From NCBI RefSeq assembly GCF_001676025.1, contig NZ_LZFW01000012.1, positions 1-56,522 of the forward strand: 56,522 nucleotides of DNA. Reading direction: 5' to 3'. Positions 24,940-33,354 of this stretch are shown in pieces (position 1 is the first letter of the stretch; each line of letters begins with the position of its first letter). A program made the translations under genes and the position numbers. The notes beneath the pieces were generated by a model. That model was not told the origin of the DNA and made no database searches. It worked only from the letters and a program-made list of their open reading frames with translations. The DNA comes from Vibrio sp. UCD-FRSSP16_30 (GTDB lineage Bacteria > Pseudomonadota > Gammaproteobacteria > Enterobacterales > Vibrionaceae).

Positions 24940-26632
24940 CTTTCTGATCACTTAATGTCCAAAAATTAAAAAAATTATACCACTGCAAAGGGGCTTGCAA
25001 AGTGTAGTGCTGCAGGCGCTTGGCATAATCTTGTACCACCTTTTGTAAGGCTTGTTGACGCTCTTTTCGAGGTAAAGTAATGCAATCACTAAACGGTTCG
25101 AAGTAAACATCAAAATGAGGCTCTTTTTTAGAATCGTCTCTTAATCCAAAAAGCAGGTAAACCGGAGCTTTAAGAACAGAGGCCAGTAAAAAAGGACCTT
25201 GTGGAAATGGTGCGGGTTTCCCCAGAAAATCAGCCCAAATTGAGCGAGTTTCTTTGCTGGTGGAGGTTCGGTCACCAACGATGACGACCCATTCACCCGC
25301 TTCAATTTTTTGCTGTAATAAAATAGCGGTGTCTGGCCCCATGGTATTCACTTGAATGAGGTTTAAATCGGAGTTCGAGTTGACCGCTTTCATTACTGTA
25401 TTAAATCGCTCGGCATGTTGGGTAAACACCAGAGCATTAATTTTCACATGAGCATATTTGCGTGCTAAAGCGCGGCACAATTCGATATTGCCCAAATGAG
25501 ATCCGATTAACAGTACGCCACGGCCTTCTTCAGCTAATTTGGCAAAGTGCTGTTGACCATGAATGGTTAAGTTATCGGTATTAAAATCGCCTTTCCACGC
25601 CGCCAGTTTATCGAGCATAGTGTGGCCAAAAGAAAGCAAATGATGGTAGCTATCTAAGGGCTGAGGCAGAGCGATATTATGTTGATCTGCGTAGGTCTGT
25701 AACTGAGTTAAATAAAGCTGAGAAGCAAGCTTGGCGTCTTTTCCTGTCAGGTAGTAATAACGCATGACTATCTTGAGAATGAGGTTAAACACCTTGCGTC
25801 CGAGCAGGCTATAAATAGCCAACATCAGCTTAATACCTAAAATCGTGCCTTGTTCTTGTCTTTTAGACCAGTGAGCCTTTTCGCTAGCAGGCTTTTTGTG
25901 CCATTTTCTGGCCAGTAGTTTTGGGATTCTTGGCAACATGCCAAAAAATAGTTTGGTATGCATCCAGCTGATTTTCACGTTATCCCATAGGGCGTCAAAG
26001 TGAGAGATGCCTCCTTCAGGGTATATAACACGGGTATCAACAAAATCAATATCCACACCTTCCCAGTACATACGCACCAAGATCTCGATATCAAAATCCA
26101 TGCGCGTACCAATCGCATACTTGTCGAGTACTGAGACGGTTTTAGCAACAGGGTAGGCACGAAATCCGCACATACTGTCTTTAATCGATAAAGATAAGGT
26201 CTCAATCCAAACCCAAATATGGGTGGCGTATCGGCCATATAAGCGAGATTTTGGCACGCTAGCATCATAAACGGGCTGACCTGAAATCAGATGGCTAGGG
26301 TTGGTCTGAGAGCGAGCCAGTAAATTGGGTAAGGCTTCAATATCATGTTGGCCGTCGGCATCAATTTGAATGACGTGGCTATAGCCAAGCTCATTAGCCT
26401 TGCGAATCCCTGCCATAACAGCGCCACCCTTGCCGGAGTTGTGCGCCAGTGTTTCCAGAGTAATGGTCTGGTCTTGGGCGAGCTTTTGTAATGCTTGCTT
26501 AGTGTCTAGGTTGCTTCCGTCATCAACCACAATACAAGGTAGAGAAAAAGGTTTGAGTGATTCAACAACGCTTGCCATGGTACTACCATGGTTATAGCAA
26601 GGGATCAAAAAGCAAGGTTGATACGGTTGCAA
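24920..26632 (-). CDS. apeJ: glycosyltransferase family 2 / lipid-A-type acyltransferase fusion (ApeJ)
   Basis: The 570-residue bifunctional protein starts with a GT-A glycosyltransferase (PCYNHG near residue 11, DDGS at 37-40, DADGQ at 91-95). After about residue 280 it has an HtrB/LpxL-like acyltransferase domain with the HLGNIE motif (catalytic His379, Glu384) and GDRTSTS. It could build the glycolipid carrier and acylate it with the aryl polyene. The start codon is TTG, with GGGG 6 bases upstream, and the family sequence begins right there, which supports it. It overlaps the ammonia-lyase gene. Confidence 0.88.
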   Translation of the reverse strand: MQPYQPCFLIPCYNHGSTMASVVESLKPFSLPCIVVDDGSNLDTKQALQKLAQDQTITLETLAHNSGKGGAVMAGIRKANELGYSHVIQIDADGQHDIEALPNLLARSQTNPSHLISGQPVYDASVPKSRLYGRYATHIWVWIETLSLSIKDSMCGFRAYPVAKTVSVLDKYAIGTRMDFDIEILVRMYWEGVDIDFVDTRVIYPEGGISHFDALWDNVKISWMHTKLFFGMLPRIPKLLARKWHKKPASEKAHWSKRQEQGTILGIKLMLAIYSLLGRKVFNLILKIVMRYYYLTGKDAKLASQLYLTQLQTYADQHNIALPQPLDSYHHLLSFGHTMLDKLAAWKGDFNTDNLTIHGQQHFAKLAEEGRGVLLIGSHLGNIELCRALARKYAHVKINALVFTQHAERFNTVMKAVNSNSDLNLIQVNTMGPDTAILLQQKIEAGEWVVIVGDRTSTSKETRSIWADFLGKPAPFPQGPFLLASVLKAPVYLLFGLRDDSKKEPHFDVYFEPFSDCITLPRKERQQALQKVVQDYAKRLQHYTLQAPLQWYNFFNFWTLSDQKDDSKKQ

Positions 26633-26633
26633 G

Positions 26634-26993
26634 TTATACCCCTAACTTCATTTTGCCAGAGGAATGAATAACCAAATTGTCGTCTTTTTGCGAGCTGTAT
26701 TTAAAGGCAAGTTTGCCCTTAGCTTGATCCCAACTTAGCGATAAGGTCACTTCAGCATCGGGTAAAATAGGCTCTTGAAACTTAATCACTTCCATCCCTT
26801 TAAATAGAGGCGGTGTATTAAGATGCTCGACGGCGTAAAACAGCGCCCAGTCAATTTGGCTCACTCCAGGTAACAAAGGAAAGTGAGTGAAATGACCGCG
26901 AAAATCCAAGATATCAGCGTCCACTTTCATTGCTAAAGTGGCCTCTGTCTCTGAGACATCAAGTTTGATTATGGTTGGTTTTCTTTTATCCAT
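26634..26993 (-). CDS. apeI: 3-hydroxyacyl-ACP dehydratase (ApeI)
   Basis: About 119 residues form a FabZ/FabA-like hotdog domain; the catalytic His is in FRGHFTHFPLLPG (residue 34). It is expected to pair with ApeP to dehydrate the growing chain. An earlier in-frame ATG at 27035 would overlap apeH by 29 bases and add about 14 hydrophilic residues; neither start has a clear ribosome site, so the 5' end is uncertain. The stop codon lies inside the ribosome site of apeJ. Confidence 0.85.
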   Translation of the reverse strand: MDKRKPTIIKLDVSETEATLAMKVDADILDFRGHFTHFPLLPGVSQIDWALFYAVEHLNTPPLFKGMEVIKFQEPILPDAEVTLSLSWDQAKGKLAFKYSSQKDDNLVIHSSGKMKLGV

Positions 26994-27006
26994 GGCGTTC
27001 ACGTCG

Positions 27007-28419
27007 TTATGCTTGGAAGAGTGTTTTAATGTCATCTACTTGGCGTTTCCCTTGGCTATTGAGAGGGATCTCGCTAACTAGACGATACTTTCTTGGGATT
27101 GCCACCGGCTCTAGCCAGTCTCGCAATTGAGTGCGCAAAGCAATCCAAAATTTACCTTTACCTAATCGTTCAACTTCTTCAATGCCCGTTGCCGTTAAAA
27201 CTAAAACGGCGCAAATGGTTAAACGGTGGCCTTGCTGCATTGCAATAGTGGCACTTTCTTCTATCCAGTTTAATTGTTCGAGACGCTTTTCAACCTCAAC
27301 TAGAGAGACGCGTTTTTCTTCAATTTTGACCACGCGATCGGTGCGACCTTTGAGATCAAACGAGCTTTTATCATGCAACAAGCACTCATCTGCCGTTTGA
27401 TACCATTGCTTGCCTGCAATATGAGGCGCGCGTAGGCGAAGGCAGTTCTCACCATTAAGCTCGGCTACTACACCGGGGAAAAGCTGCCAAGGCGTAGTTG
27501 GAGTCTGTTGTTGTCTAAAGGCGATACCACCAGTTTCGGTACTGCCGAAGACTTCAATAGGTAATCCACCAAACAGCTGAAAGCTGTCTTTAGCCGCTTT
27601 TTCTGGCAATGGACCACCAGATGAGAACACCGCAGCAAAAGGTGTACTGTTGGTCTTTTCAACTAAATGCGTGTGTAAGCGTTTTAGCAGGGCAGGGCTA
27701 CTAATGAGAGCAGTTTGCTGATTGGCATGGGCTATGACCTGCTCTGGAAACTCAAGATTGTAAGTTGCAAAAGGGCGAGCGGCGCATAAAGGCCATAAAA
27801 GACGGAAAAGCAGACCGTAAATATGCATATGAGAAACGGTACTTTGAATACGGCAATCGGCAAGCGTTGCTCCCCAAAGGTGCTCTAAAATAGCTATTTC
27901 GCTATCAAGTTGTTGCAGTGTTTTGCTTATCGCTTTGGCTTTACCACTAGAGCCTGAAGTAAAGAGAGTGATATTTACTTGTGCAAGATCTAAAGGTGAA
28001 AAATCGGTTGCGCTATTGCTGTGAGGCAATGAAGAGACTTCGAGTGAATCTAAATCGCTAATAGTGGCAATATTAGTAGCAATATCGCTATCGTGCAGTA
28101 ACAGGTCAAAATGAACACTGAGTTCTTTGAGTGACTGCGTTTGATAGTTGCCCGGTAAAACTAAAGATTTATTAGCGTAGCAAGAGGCAAAAAAGCCTAC
28201 GGCAAATAGATAGCTATTACTAAAGCACAACGCAACTCGCGTAGCACTACTGTCAGTTAATTGCTTGGCATAGTGGCGGACGTCACTTTGAAAATCAGCC
28301 CAAGTCATGCTGCTTTGTTGGTTGCCTAGCGACTGTTCAAACGAAACAAGCGAACTATCTACACGCTTTGAGTTTAGTAGATTAGCAATAGAATCGATGC
28401 CAGTTTGCTTAACATTCAT
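27007..28419 (-). CDS. apeH: AMP-dependent acyl-CoA synthetase/ligase (ApeH)
   Basis: The 470-residue ANL-family adenylating enzyme has the P-loop TSGSSGKAKA (154-163), EVFGSTETGGIA and, near the end, a GRTDRVVKIEEKRV hinge. It probably activates the aryl starter acid (for example coumarate from the ammonia-lyase) and loads it on an ACP. It is shorter than a typical synthetase (about 500 or more). The ATG at 28419 has AAGGAT about 11 bases upstream. Two methionines stand close together (28419 and 28415, in different frames), only the first opens this frame. Confidence 0.9.
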   Translation of the reverse strand: MNVKQTGIDSIANLLNSKRVDSSLVSFEQSLGNQQSSMTWADFQSDVRHYAKQLTDSSATRVALCFSNSYLFAVGFFASCYANKSLVLPGNYQTQSLKELSVHFDLLLHDSDIATNIATISDLDSLEVSSLPHSNSATDFSPLDLAQVNITLFTSGSSGKAKAISKTLQQLDSEIAILEHLWGATLADCRIQSTVSHMHIYGLLFRLLWPLCAARPFATYNLEFPEQVIAHANQQTALISSPALLKRLHTHLVEKTNSTPFAAVFSSGGPLPEKAAKDSFQLFGGLPIEVFGSTETGGIAFRQQQTPTTPWQLFPGVVAELNGENCLRLRAPHIAGKQWYQTADECLLHDKSSFDLKGRTDRVVKIEEKRVSLVEVEKRLEQLNWIEESATIAMQQGHRLTICAVLVLTATGIEEVERLGKGKFWIALRTQLRDWLEPVAIPRKYRLVSEIPLNSQGKRQVDDIKTLFQA

Positions 28420-28423
28420 TTAT

Positions 28424-28984
28424 TTAACGATCCTTAAGAAGTAACTGGCGAACAATCCACTCACCGGCAAATAAACAACCTGCGAGGATATAACTGATTA
28501 AGCCGTTGTACAGCGTCCAAAGCTCTAAAGAGTGGAAGCAAGTGTAAAGTGCAAATAGCCCATTACCAATAAAGAACAGACACCAGATGATGGTGACTTT
28601 TCGCGTATAATCCACGCCACTTTGCGGTAATTCAGGGTCTTGTAACCGTGCTAGGCGCTCTACTATCGTTTGTGGTTGTCGCAGGCTTGATGCAAACACC
28701 ATCAACATACATAAATTGACCACCACCGGATAAAAAGTCAGCCAATTATGTTGCTTAAATAGCGCGCCCAAACAGACCAACGTTATTCCGACAACAGCGC
28801 TCACTTGAGCGACGTATTTGAGCTCTTTTAATTGAGTTTTTTGAACACTGAGTAAGCGAACGCCCAACGCGAGGACCAATAATATCCCCACGATGGAAAA
28901 GCCAAACTTATCAATGCCAAAATAAACCGCAAAAGGATAAGCAAGCAGCACGATCGCAGACAAAATTGTCAGCAATCGGCGCAT
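28424..28984 (-). CDS. apeG: APE-cluster inner-membrane protein (COG4648-like, ApeG)
   Basis: The 186-residue protein has about five or six hydrophobic segments, one near the start (ILSAIVLLAYPFAVYFG) and further ones across the chain, and no signal peptide. It matches the membrane protein type found at this position in APE clusters. Molecular role is unknown to me. It is coupled to apeF by a TAATG overlap with an AAGGAAGATTA ribosome site. Confidence 0.78.
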   Translation of the reverse strand: MRRLLTILSAIVLLAYPFAVYFGIDKFGFSIVGILLVLALGVRLLSVQKTQLKELKYVAQVSAVVGITLVCLGALFKQHNWLTFYPVVVNLCMLMVFASSLRQPQTIVERLARLQDPELPQSGVDYTRKVTIIWCLFFIGNGLFALYTCFHSLELWTLYNGLISYILAGCLFAGEWIVRQLLLKDR

Positions 28985-29241
28985 TAATCTTCCTTAAGAA
29001 GCTCAGCGACTGCATTCACCACGTCATCAACGGTGCGAACGGCGCTAAATTCAGCCGGTTTGATTTTTTTACCAGTAACGTTTTGTAGATGAACAACAAG
29101 ATCAACAGCATCAATGCTATCTAAATCGAGATCGGTATATAAATGAGCTTCTGGAACAATATCGGCTGCATCAAGCTCAAATAACTCAACTAGTGCGTCT
29201 TTAACTTGTTCAAATACCTGATCATTACTTACATTTGTCAT
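28984..29241 (-). CDS. apeF: acyl carrier protein (ApeF)
   Basis: The 85-residue acidic carrier protein has Ser42 in LDLDSIDAVDL as the phosphopantetheine site. It is one of two ACPs in this operon. ACP pairs in APE systems are proposed to carry the starter and the growing chain respectively; which does which cannot be read from sequence. Starts with AGGTATAAG upstream and couples to apeG. Confidence 0.93.
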   Translation of the reverse strand: MTNVSNDQVFEQVKDALVELFELDAADIVPEAHLYTDLDLDSIDAVDLVVHLQNVTGKKIKPAEFSAVRTVDDVVNAVAELLKED

Positions 29242-29260
29242 GACTGCTTATACCTACAAA

Positions 29261-29521
29261 TTATTCGCTGACTTGTGAAGAAATATAGTTAGCTAAATTG
29301 CTTACAGACGCAAAATGCTCACGAGTACTAGAATCATCAGCATCAATGATGATGTTATATTTCTTTTTAATCGCTAAACCTAATTCTAGAGCATCGATTG
29401 AATCTAGACCTAATCCATCACCAAAAAGTGGTGCTTGTGTTTCAATGTCATCAATTGTTAAGTCTTCAAGATTAAGCGCATCAATGATTAGTTGTTTAAT
29501 TTCGTTGTGTAGTTTTTCCAC
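29261..29521 (-). CDS. apeE: acyl carrier protein (ApeE)
   Basis: The 86-residue carrier protein has Ser41 in LGLDSIDALELG as the modification site. It begins at a GTG at 29521 with AGGTCCAA before it. It is 19 bases upstream of apeF. The two ACPs share the DSID motif but otherwise differ, so they are not a recent duplication. Confidence 0.92.
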   Translation of the reverse strand: MEKLHNEIKQLIIDALNLEDLTIDDIETQAPLFGDGLGLDSIDALELGLAIKKKYNIIIDADDSSTREHFASVSNLANYISSQVSE

Positions 29522-29538
29522 TTGGACCTACTTTATGA

Positions 29539-30303
29539 CTAGTGATTATTAGGAAATAATATCTCAGCTAAGTGCTGCTGCAAACGGCGAGCGGCAATTG
29601 TCGGAGATTTAGCTTGTTGTATAAAAGGCGACACTTCAACTTTATCTTTCACTTCAATAAGAAAAAAAGGCTTAGATAACGGTACGTTATACCATTTTTT
29701 CTCTTTTGTTAGAAAGCTTGATGAAACTGAAATATGCACCACTCGTAAATCTCGTTGGGTACGTATTGCAATTTGAGCCGCGCCTCTTTGTATTTTTGAA
29801 CTCACCCCAGGTGTTGTTCGAGTGCCTTCAGGGAAGACAAGTAACACATTACCTTGTTCAAACCGGTCCTTGCATCGTAGCAGAAGATCATCGGCTGTTT
29901 CATTTGGAATATAACCTGCCGCTTTTACAACGTGTTTCATAAAAGGGTTTGCCCAAATGGAGGCTTTAACTAAGCAATCACAACGCTTAAGTTGAGATGC
30001 GATCAGAACATAATCAATTAAGCTTGGGTGGTTGGCGACAATAAGGCAATCGCTGTCCTGCTTTAAAATATCTGCACCGATGATTTTATAATCAATGGCG
30101 CCAGTAAACTTCATGAGCTGACAAAAGCCATGAAAAGAGCGCTGAATCATCCCCTGAACACGGTATTCTTTTGTCTTTTGATTTGTGCTAACCAGATGAA
30201 TTAACGGGATAATAAAAAAGCTTAGTGTCAGTCCACCAAGCCCAAATATCACAAAACAAAATCCGGTCGCAAAAACACGCCAATATTGGTCAAATGTCTT
30301 CAT
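29539..30303 (-). CDS. apeD: 1-acyl-glycerol-3-phosphate-type acyltransferase (PlsC family, ApeD)
   Basis: The 254-residue membrane-associated acyltransferase has an N-terminal hydrophobic segment (about 10-38), then the HX4D motif NHPSLID (His92, Asp97) and FPEGTRT (157-163), both needed for glycerolipid acyl transfer. It may form the lipid anchor of the APE conjugate. Its start overlaps the apeC stop with ATGA. Confidence 0.9.
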   Translation of the reverse strand: MKTFDQYWRVFATGFCFVIFGLGGLTLSFFIIPLIHLVSTNQKTKEYRVQGMIQRSFHGFCQLMKFTGAIDYKIIGADILKQDSDCLIVANHPSLIDYVLIASQLKRCDCLVKASIWANPFMKHVVKAAGYIPNETADDLLLRCKDRFEQGNVLLVFPEGTRTTPGVSSKIQRGAAQIAIRTQRDLRVVHISVSSSFLTKEKKWYNVPLSKPFFLIEVKDKVEVSPFIQQAKSPTIAARRLQQHLAEILFPNNH

Positions 30304-31058
30304 GGTTTTTTATGCCATAGCCATTGTTGTGAAGGCGACGATATTGTCCAGTTAAGACTATCCGATAAAAAATGACGAACAAACGTTAATGCTTGAGGCA
30401 GTGGCAACTCTTGTGTGTCGTTAGTCATTTGCTTTGATATCGAAAATTTGTCGCCGCATGATAACACTAGCCCAAGCCCATATCCGCGGTAAACTTGGTT
30501 TTCATATTTGGTATATGCATCAGGTAAGGGCTCATCAAAGTCGATAACTAATACTTTATGGTTAGGGTTGCTCTGTAAATAACTCCATGCCTCTATTAAA
30601 GCGCTTTGGAAGGTATTATGAGATGCCGCTATTGAGGTGACGGGAATGGGCTTTTTAGCCGCAATAGTCGCAAGCCCTGCCGCAGTATTATGTACAGATT
30701 GAGAAAACGCCATTGGTGAGGCTTCTTCGCCTCTAACAATGTCATCAATCAATTTAACGCTGCGATGAAGTTCACCATGGCGACTGCTAAATACCAGGTA
30801 ATCCACCTCATGCTCTTCCAGTAGCTCAAGGGTTGTTTGAACCGCAAGCTTGCTCAAATTACTCATTCGGCGGCGCATCATAGGGGGAATGGAAGAAGTT
30901 TCTATTTTTGCATCTTCAGGCCAAAGATCAGTTTTAGCCCAATCTTGCCATTGTTCAGGAGTAGAAATACCCGCTGAATGGGCATTCCACGCATCAATAT
31001 TGAATTGGATATTTACGCTTGATTTCTGCATAGTTTCTTGAATTGTAGAGGGTTCCAT
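30300..31058 (-). CDS. apeC: beta-ketoacyl-synthase-like chain length factor (ApeC)
   Basis: The 252-residue protein covers only a ketosynthase-like domain (fold segments MAFSQSVHNTAAGLATI and TSIAASHNTFQSALIEAW). The position where active synthases have the catalytic Cys is Ala/Ser here, and the protein has only one Cys, far away, so it cannot condense by itself. It fits the chain length factor partner of ApeO known in the studied Xenorhabdus system. It heads the 17-gene minus-strand operon; the next gene upstream is the divergent methyltransferase. Start is the ATG at 31058 (AGGA about 10 bases upstream). Confidence 0.85.
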   Translation of the reverse strand: MEPSTIQETMQKSSVNIQFNIDAWNAHSAGISTPEQWQDWAKTDLWPEDAKIETSSIPPMMRRRMSNLSKLAVQTTLELLEEHEVDYLVFSSRHGELHRSVKLIDDIVRGEEASPMAFSQSVHNTAAGLATIAAKKPIPVTSIAASHNTFQSALIEAWSYLQSNPNHKVLVIDFDEPLPDAYTKYENQVYRGYGLGLVLSCGDKFSISKQMTNDTQELPLPQALTFVRHFLSDSLNWTISSPSQQWLWHKKP

Positions 31059-31320
31059 ATATGATCAATCCTATGATGCGATTTAAACACGAGCAATCAT
31101 ATAGAAATTTAAAACGGTTGCTTGAGTATATCTGTTCATTTTTGCAATAAGTATTTTCACTTAGATATATACATTAACGTACTAGAGTGAAAAGCAAAAG
31201 ATGATAGTATTCATCCTAATTGTAATCGTTGGATAAATAACCTCAACGTTAATATCCATCAAGTTTTCTTTACAACAGAATCGGCTAAATAGCGTCTAAT
31301 TACTCATTAAAGGTTTATTT
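31059..31320. promoter_or_regulatory. divergent promoter region of the APE operon and its methyltransferase
   Basis: This AT-rich 262-base region between apeC and the methyltransferase gene must hold promoters for both directions. I cannot assign -35/-10 boxes with confidence and see no clear operator palindrome. Confidence 0.5.
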
Positions 31321-32388
31321 GTGTTAAATAAAAATCAAGATCCATATACCGCACTTGAAGCGAAAACCGAAGCGCAAAAGTTATCTTTTGCACCTATCGT
31401 ATTTCATACGGCAAGAACATTGCGTGATTTAGGTATTTTGGCAGTATTAGATTCAGCCGGAGAAAAAGGCCTAAATGCAGATGAGATTAGTCAGCAATCT
31501 GGTGTATCAGAATACGGCGTTAAAGTACTTCTTGATATGGCCGTTAGCGCAAATATCGTCACATGGACCAAACCTAATTATGCGATGGCAAATCTAGGCT
31601 TCTTTTTACTGCATGATGGCATGACTAAAGCCAATATGGATTTCACCGCTGATGTTTGTTACGCGGCAATGATGCATTTAACCGAAGCCATCGTGGAAGG
31701 AAAACCTGCTGGTCTAAAAGAGTTAGGCGACTGGGATACCATTTATGAAGGTTTGTCTCGCTTGCCAGAACAAGCTAAGCAAAGCTGGTTCAATTTCGAT
31801 CACTTCTATTCAGATCGTTCATTCCCTAAATTGCTAGAAACGGTGTTTGGCGCTGAGCCAAAAACTCTTGCTGATATCGGTGGTAACACAGGTAAGTGGG
31901 CAATGCAGTGCTGTAATTATAACGCTGATGTTAACGTGACGATTGTCGATCTTCCTCAGCAGTTAGAAATGGCAAAACAAAATGCCATCGATAATGGATT
32001 TGAATCTCGCATTAATCTTTATCCAGCTAATATGCTTAATAAAGAGCAGACCCTACCCGAGAATATTGACGTATGGTGGATGAGCCAATTCTTAGATTGT
32101 TTCTCACCAATGGAAATATTAACCATTCTGAAGAAAGTGAAGAAGCAACTGCGTGAAGGCGATTCTATTTACATTCTTGAGCTATTTTGGGATGCGCAAA
32201 AATACGATGCCGCCGCTTATAGCTTAAATGCAACATCACTGTACTTCACCTGTCTTGCGAACGGTAACAGCCGTTTCTATCGCAGTGATGATTTCTTAGA
32301 GATTGTTGAAGCCGCGGATTTAGTGGTTGAAGAGCGTATTGATAACATTGGTTTAGGCCATACGTTACTTAAAATTAAAGCGCGATAA
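31321..32388 (+). CDS. apeB: SAM-dependent methyltransferase of the APE cluster (ApeB-like)
   Basis: The 355-residue enzyme has an N-terminal helical dimerisation region typical of O-methyltransferases (about 1-100) and a SAM-binding Rossmann domain with DIGGNTGKWA (about 180-190). It probably adds the methyl group(s) to the aryl head; APE heads carry ring methyl groups. It starts with GTG preceded by AAAGG. Unlike the E. coli arrangement recalled from the literature, it is transcribed away from the other genes, so it has its own control. A terminator follows. Confidence 0.82.
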   Translation: MLNKNQDPYTALEAKTEAQKLSFAPIVFHTARTLRDLGILAVLDSAGEKGLNADEISQQSGVSEYGVKVLLDMAVSANIVTWTKPNYAMANLGFFLLHDGMTKANMDFTADVCYAAMMHLTEAIVEGKPAGLKELGDWDTIYEGLSRLPEQAKQSWFNFDHFYSDRSFPKLLETVFGAEPKTLADIGGNTGKWAMQCCNYNADVNVTIVDLPQQLEMAKQNAIDNGFESRINLYPANMLNKEQTLPENIDVWWMSQFLDCFSPMEILTILKKVKKQLREGDSIYILELFWDAQKYDAAAYSLNATSLYFTCLANGNSRFYRSDDFLEIVEAADLVVEERIDNIGLGHTLLKIKAR

Positions 32389-32428
32389 GCGATTTAATTG
32401 GCGACTTATTAAGTCGCGATAAATACAA

Positions 32429-32485
32429 AAAGAACCCCAATGTAGGTAACTAGAGATAGTTTCTGGCATTGGGGTTCTTTTTTAT
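32429..32485 (+). terminator. intrinsic terminator after apeB
   Basis: A 14-bp stem (AAAGAACCCCAATG / CATTGGGGTTCTTT) encloses a 24-base loop and runs into a T-tract. The A-run on the 5' side also lets it act on the minus-strand gene. Confidence 0.85.
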
Positions 32486-32496
32486 TTCCTATTTCC

Positions 32497-32520
32497 CAAG
32501 CAAGCAAGCAAGCAAGCAAG
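32497..32520. repeat. tetranucleotide tract (CAAG)x6
   Basis: Six perfect CAAG units (24 bases) lie immediately after the stop codon of the HAD phosphatase gene on its 3' side. A simple repeat like this is slippage-prone, but it lies outside the coding frame. Confidence 0.95.
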
Positions 32521-32523
32521 CAG

Positions 32524-33354
32524 TTAGGTGTTTACTGCTTTCAAATGTTGCTGTTTGGCGGCCACGATCTGCTGCGCTAATTGGGCAAAACCAAAACCGC
32601 CGTTTTGCTCAAGTAAGTGACTTGGTTTATGGGTAAGTTGCGCCAGAACTTTGCTGATGTTGTTGACACCAAATGTGGTTGGTAGCCACTTAAACATGGC
32701 TTCATCATTAAGCGAATCACCTACATAGCTCACTTGCTCAAGGGGTAATGCGTCAAAATCACAGTTGGCTCTAAGGTAGGCTTCCCCGGTGGAGCGCTTG
32801 TTATGATCGCCAATCCACACATTGAGATGGATGGAACTGAGAGTGGCATGAACCGGTTTTCCATCAACGATCAACGCTCGGCATTTGTGCATTAATTCTT
32901 GTGCGATTTCATCACTCACCGCTACTCGGTCTTGGCTTAAGTTAATCGCAACATCGCAAAAACGAAAGGTTTGATCAGAAGCAAAACCAATATCTTCATA
33001 TTGAGCGAGTAACGTTTGTAAATGCTGCTTTAATTGATCTTGCTGGCTTTGCAATATCTTTAGCGGTAATTCAGAGTGAACTTCAAATCCATGACTGTGT
33101 TTTTGCATCCAAAATGCGCCATTTTCGCCAATTACGCCGTGAACAGGCCAAAGTTTGGCTATTTGGTCACACCAACCAGCGCAAGCTCCAGTCACAGCAA
33201 CCACTTTAACTCCGACTTGTTCAAGCTCATACAGTGCTTGTAGCGTCACATAGGGAAGTTTGCCTTCCCATGTGAGCGTGTCATCGACATCGGTAAGTAA
33301 CCATTCAATATTTTGTAAACAGTCAGGATTAAGCGAGTCGATAGAATTAAGCAT
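32524..33354 (-). CDS. HAD-superfamily (subfamily IIB/Cof-like) phosphatase linked to ugp
   Basis: The 276-residue cytosolic phosphatase has the DxDxT motif in LLTDVDDTLTW (nucleophile Asp22, Asp24) and the late GDSLNDEAMF motif. The cap type is that of sugar-phosphate phosphatases (sucrose-6-phosphate or mannosyl-3-phosphoglycerate type). Its first bases overlap the end of ugpC, so it is the last gene of the ugp transcript. Glycerol-3-phosphate or a sugar-phosphate released from the imported diester would be a candidate substrate; this is inference. Confidence 0.83.
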   Translation of the reverse strand: MLNSIDSLNPDCLQNIEWLLTDVDDTLTWEGKLPYVTLQALYELEQVGVKVVAVTGACAGWCDQIAKLWPVHGVIGENGAFWMQKHSHGFEVHSELPLKILQSQQDQLKQHLQTLLAQYEDIGFASDQTFRFCDVAINLSQDRVAVSDEIAQELMHKCRALIVDGKPVHATLSSIHLNVWIGDHNKRSTGEAYLRANCDFDALPLEQVSYVGDSLNDEAMFKWLPTTFGVNNISKVLAQLTHKPSHLLEQNGGFGFAQLAQQIVAAKQQHLKAVNT

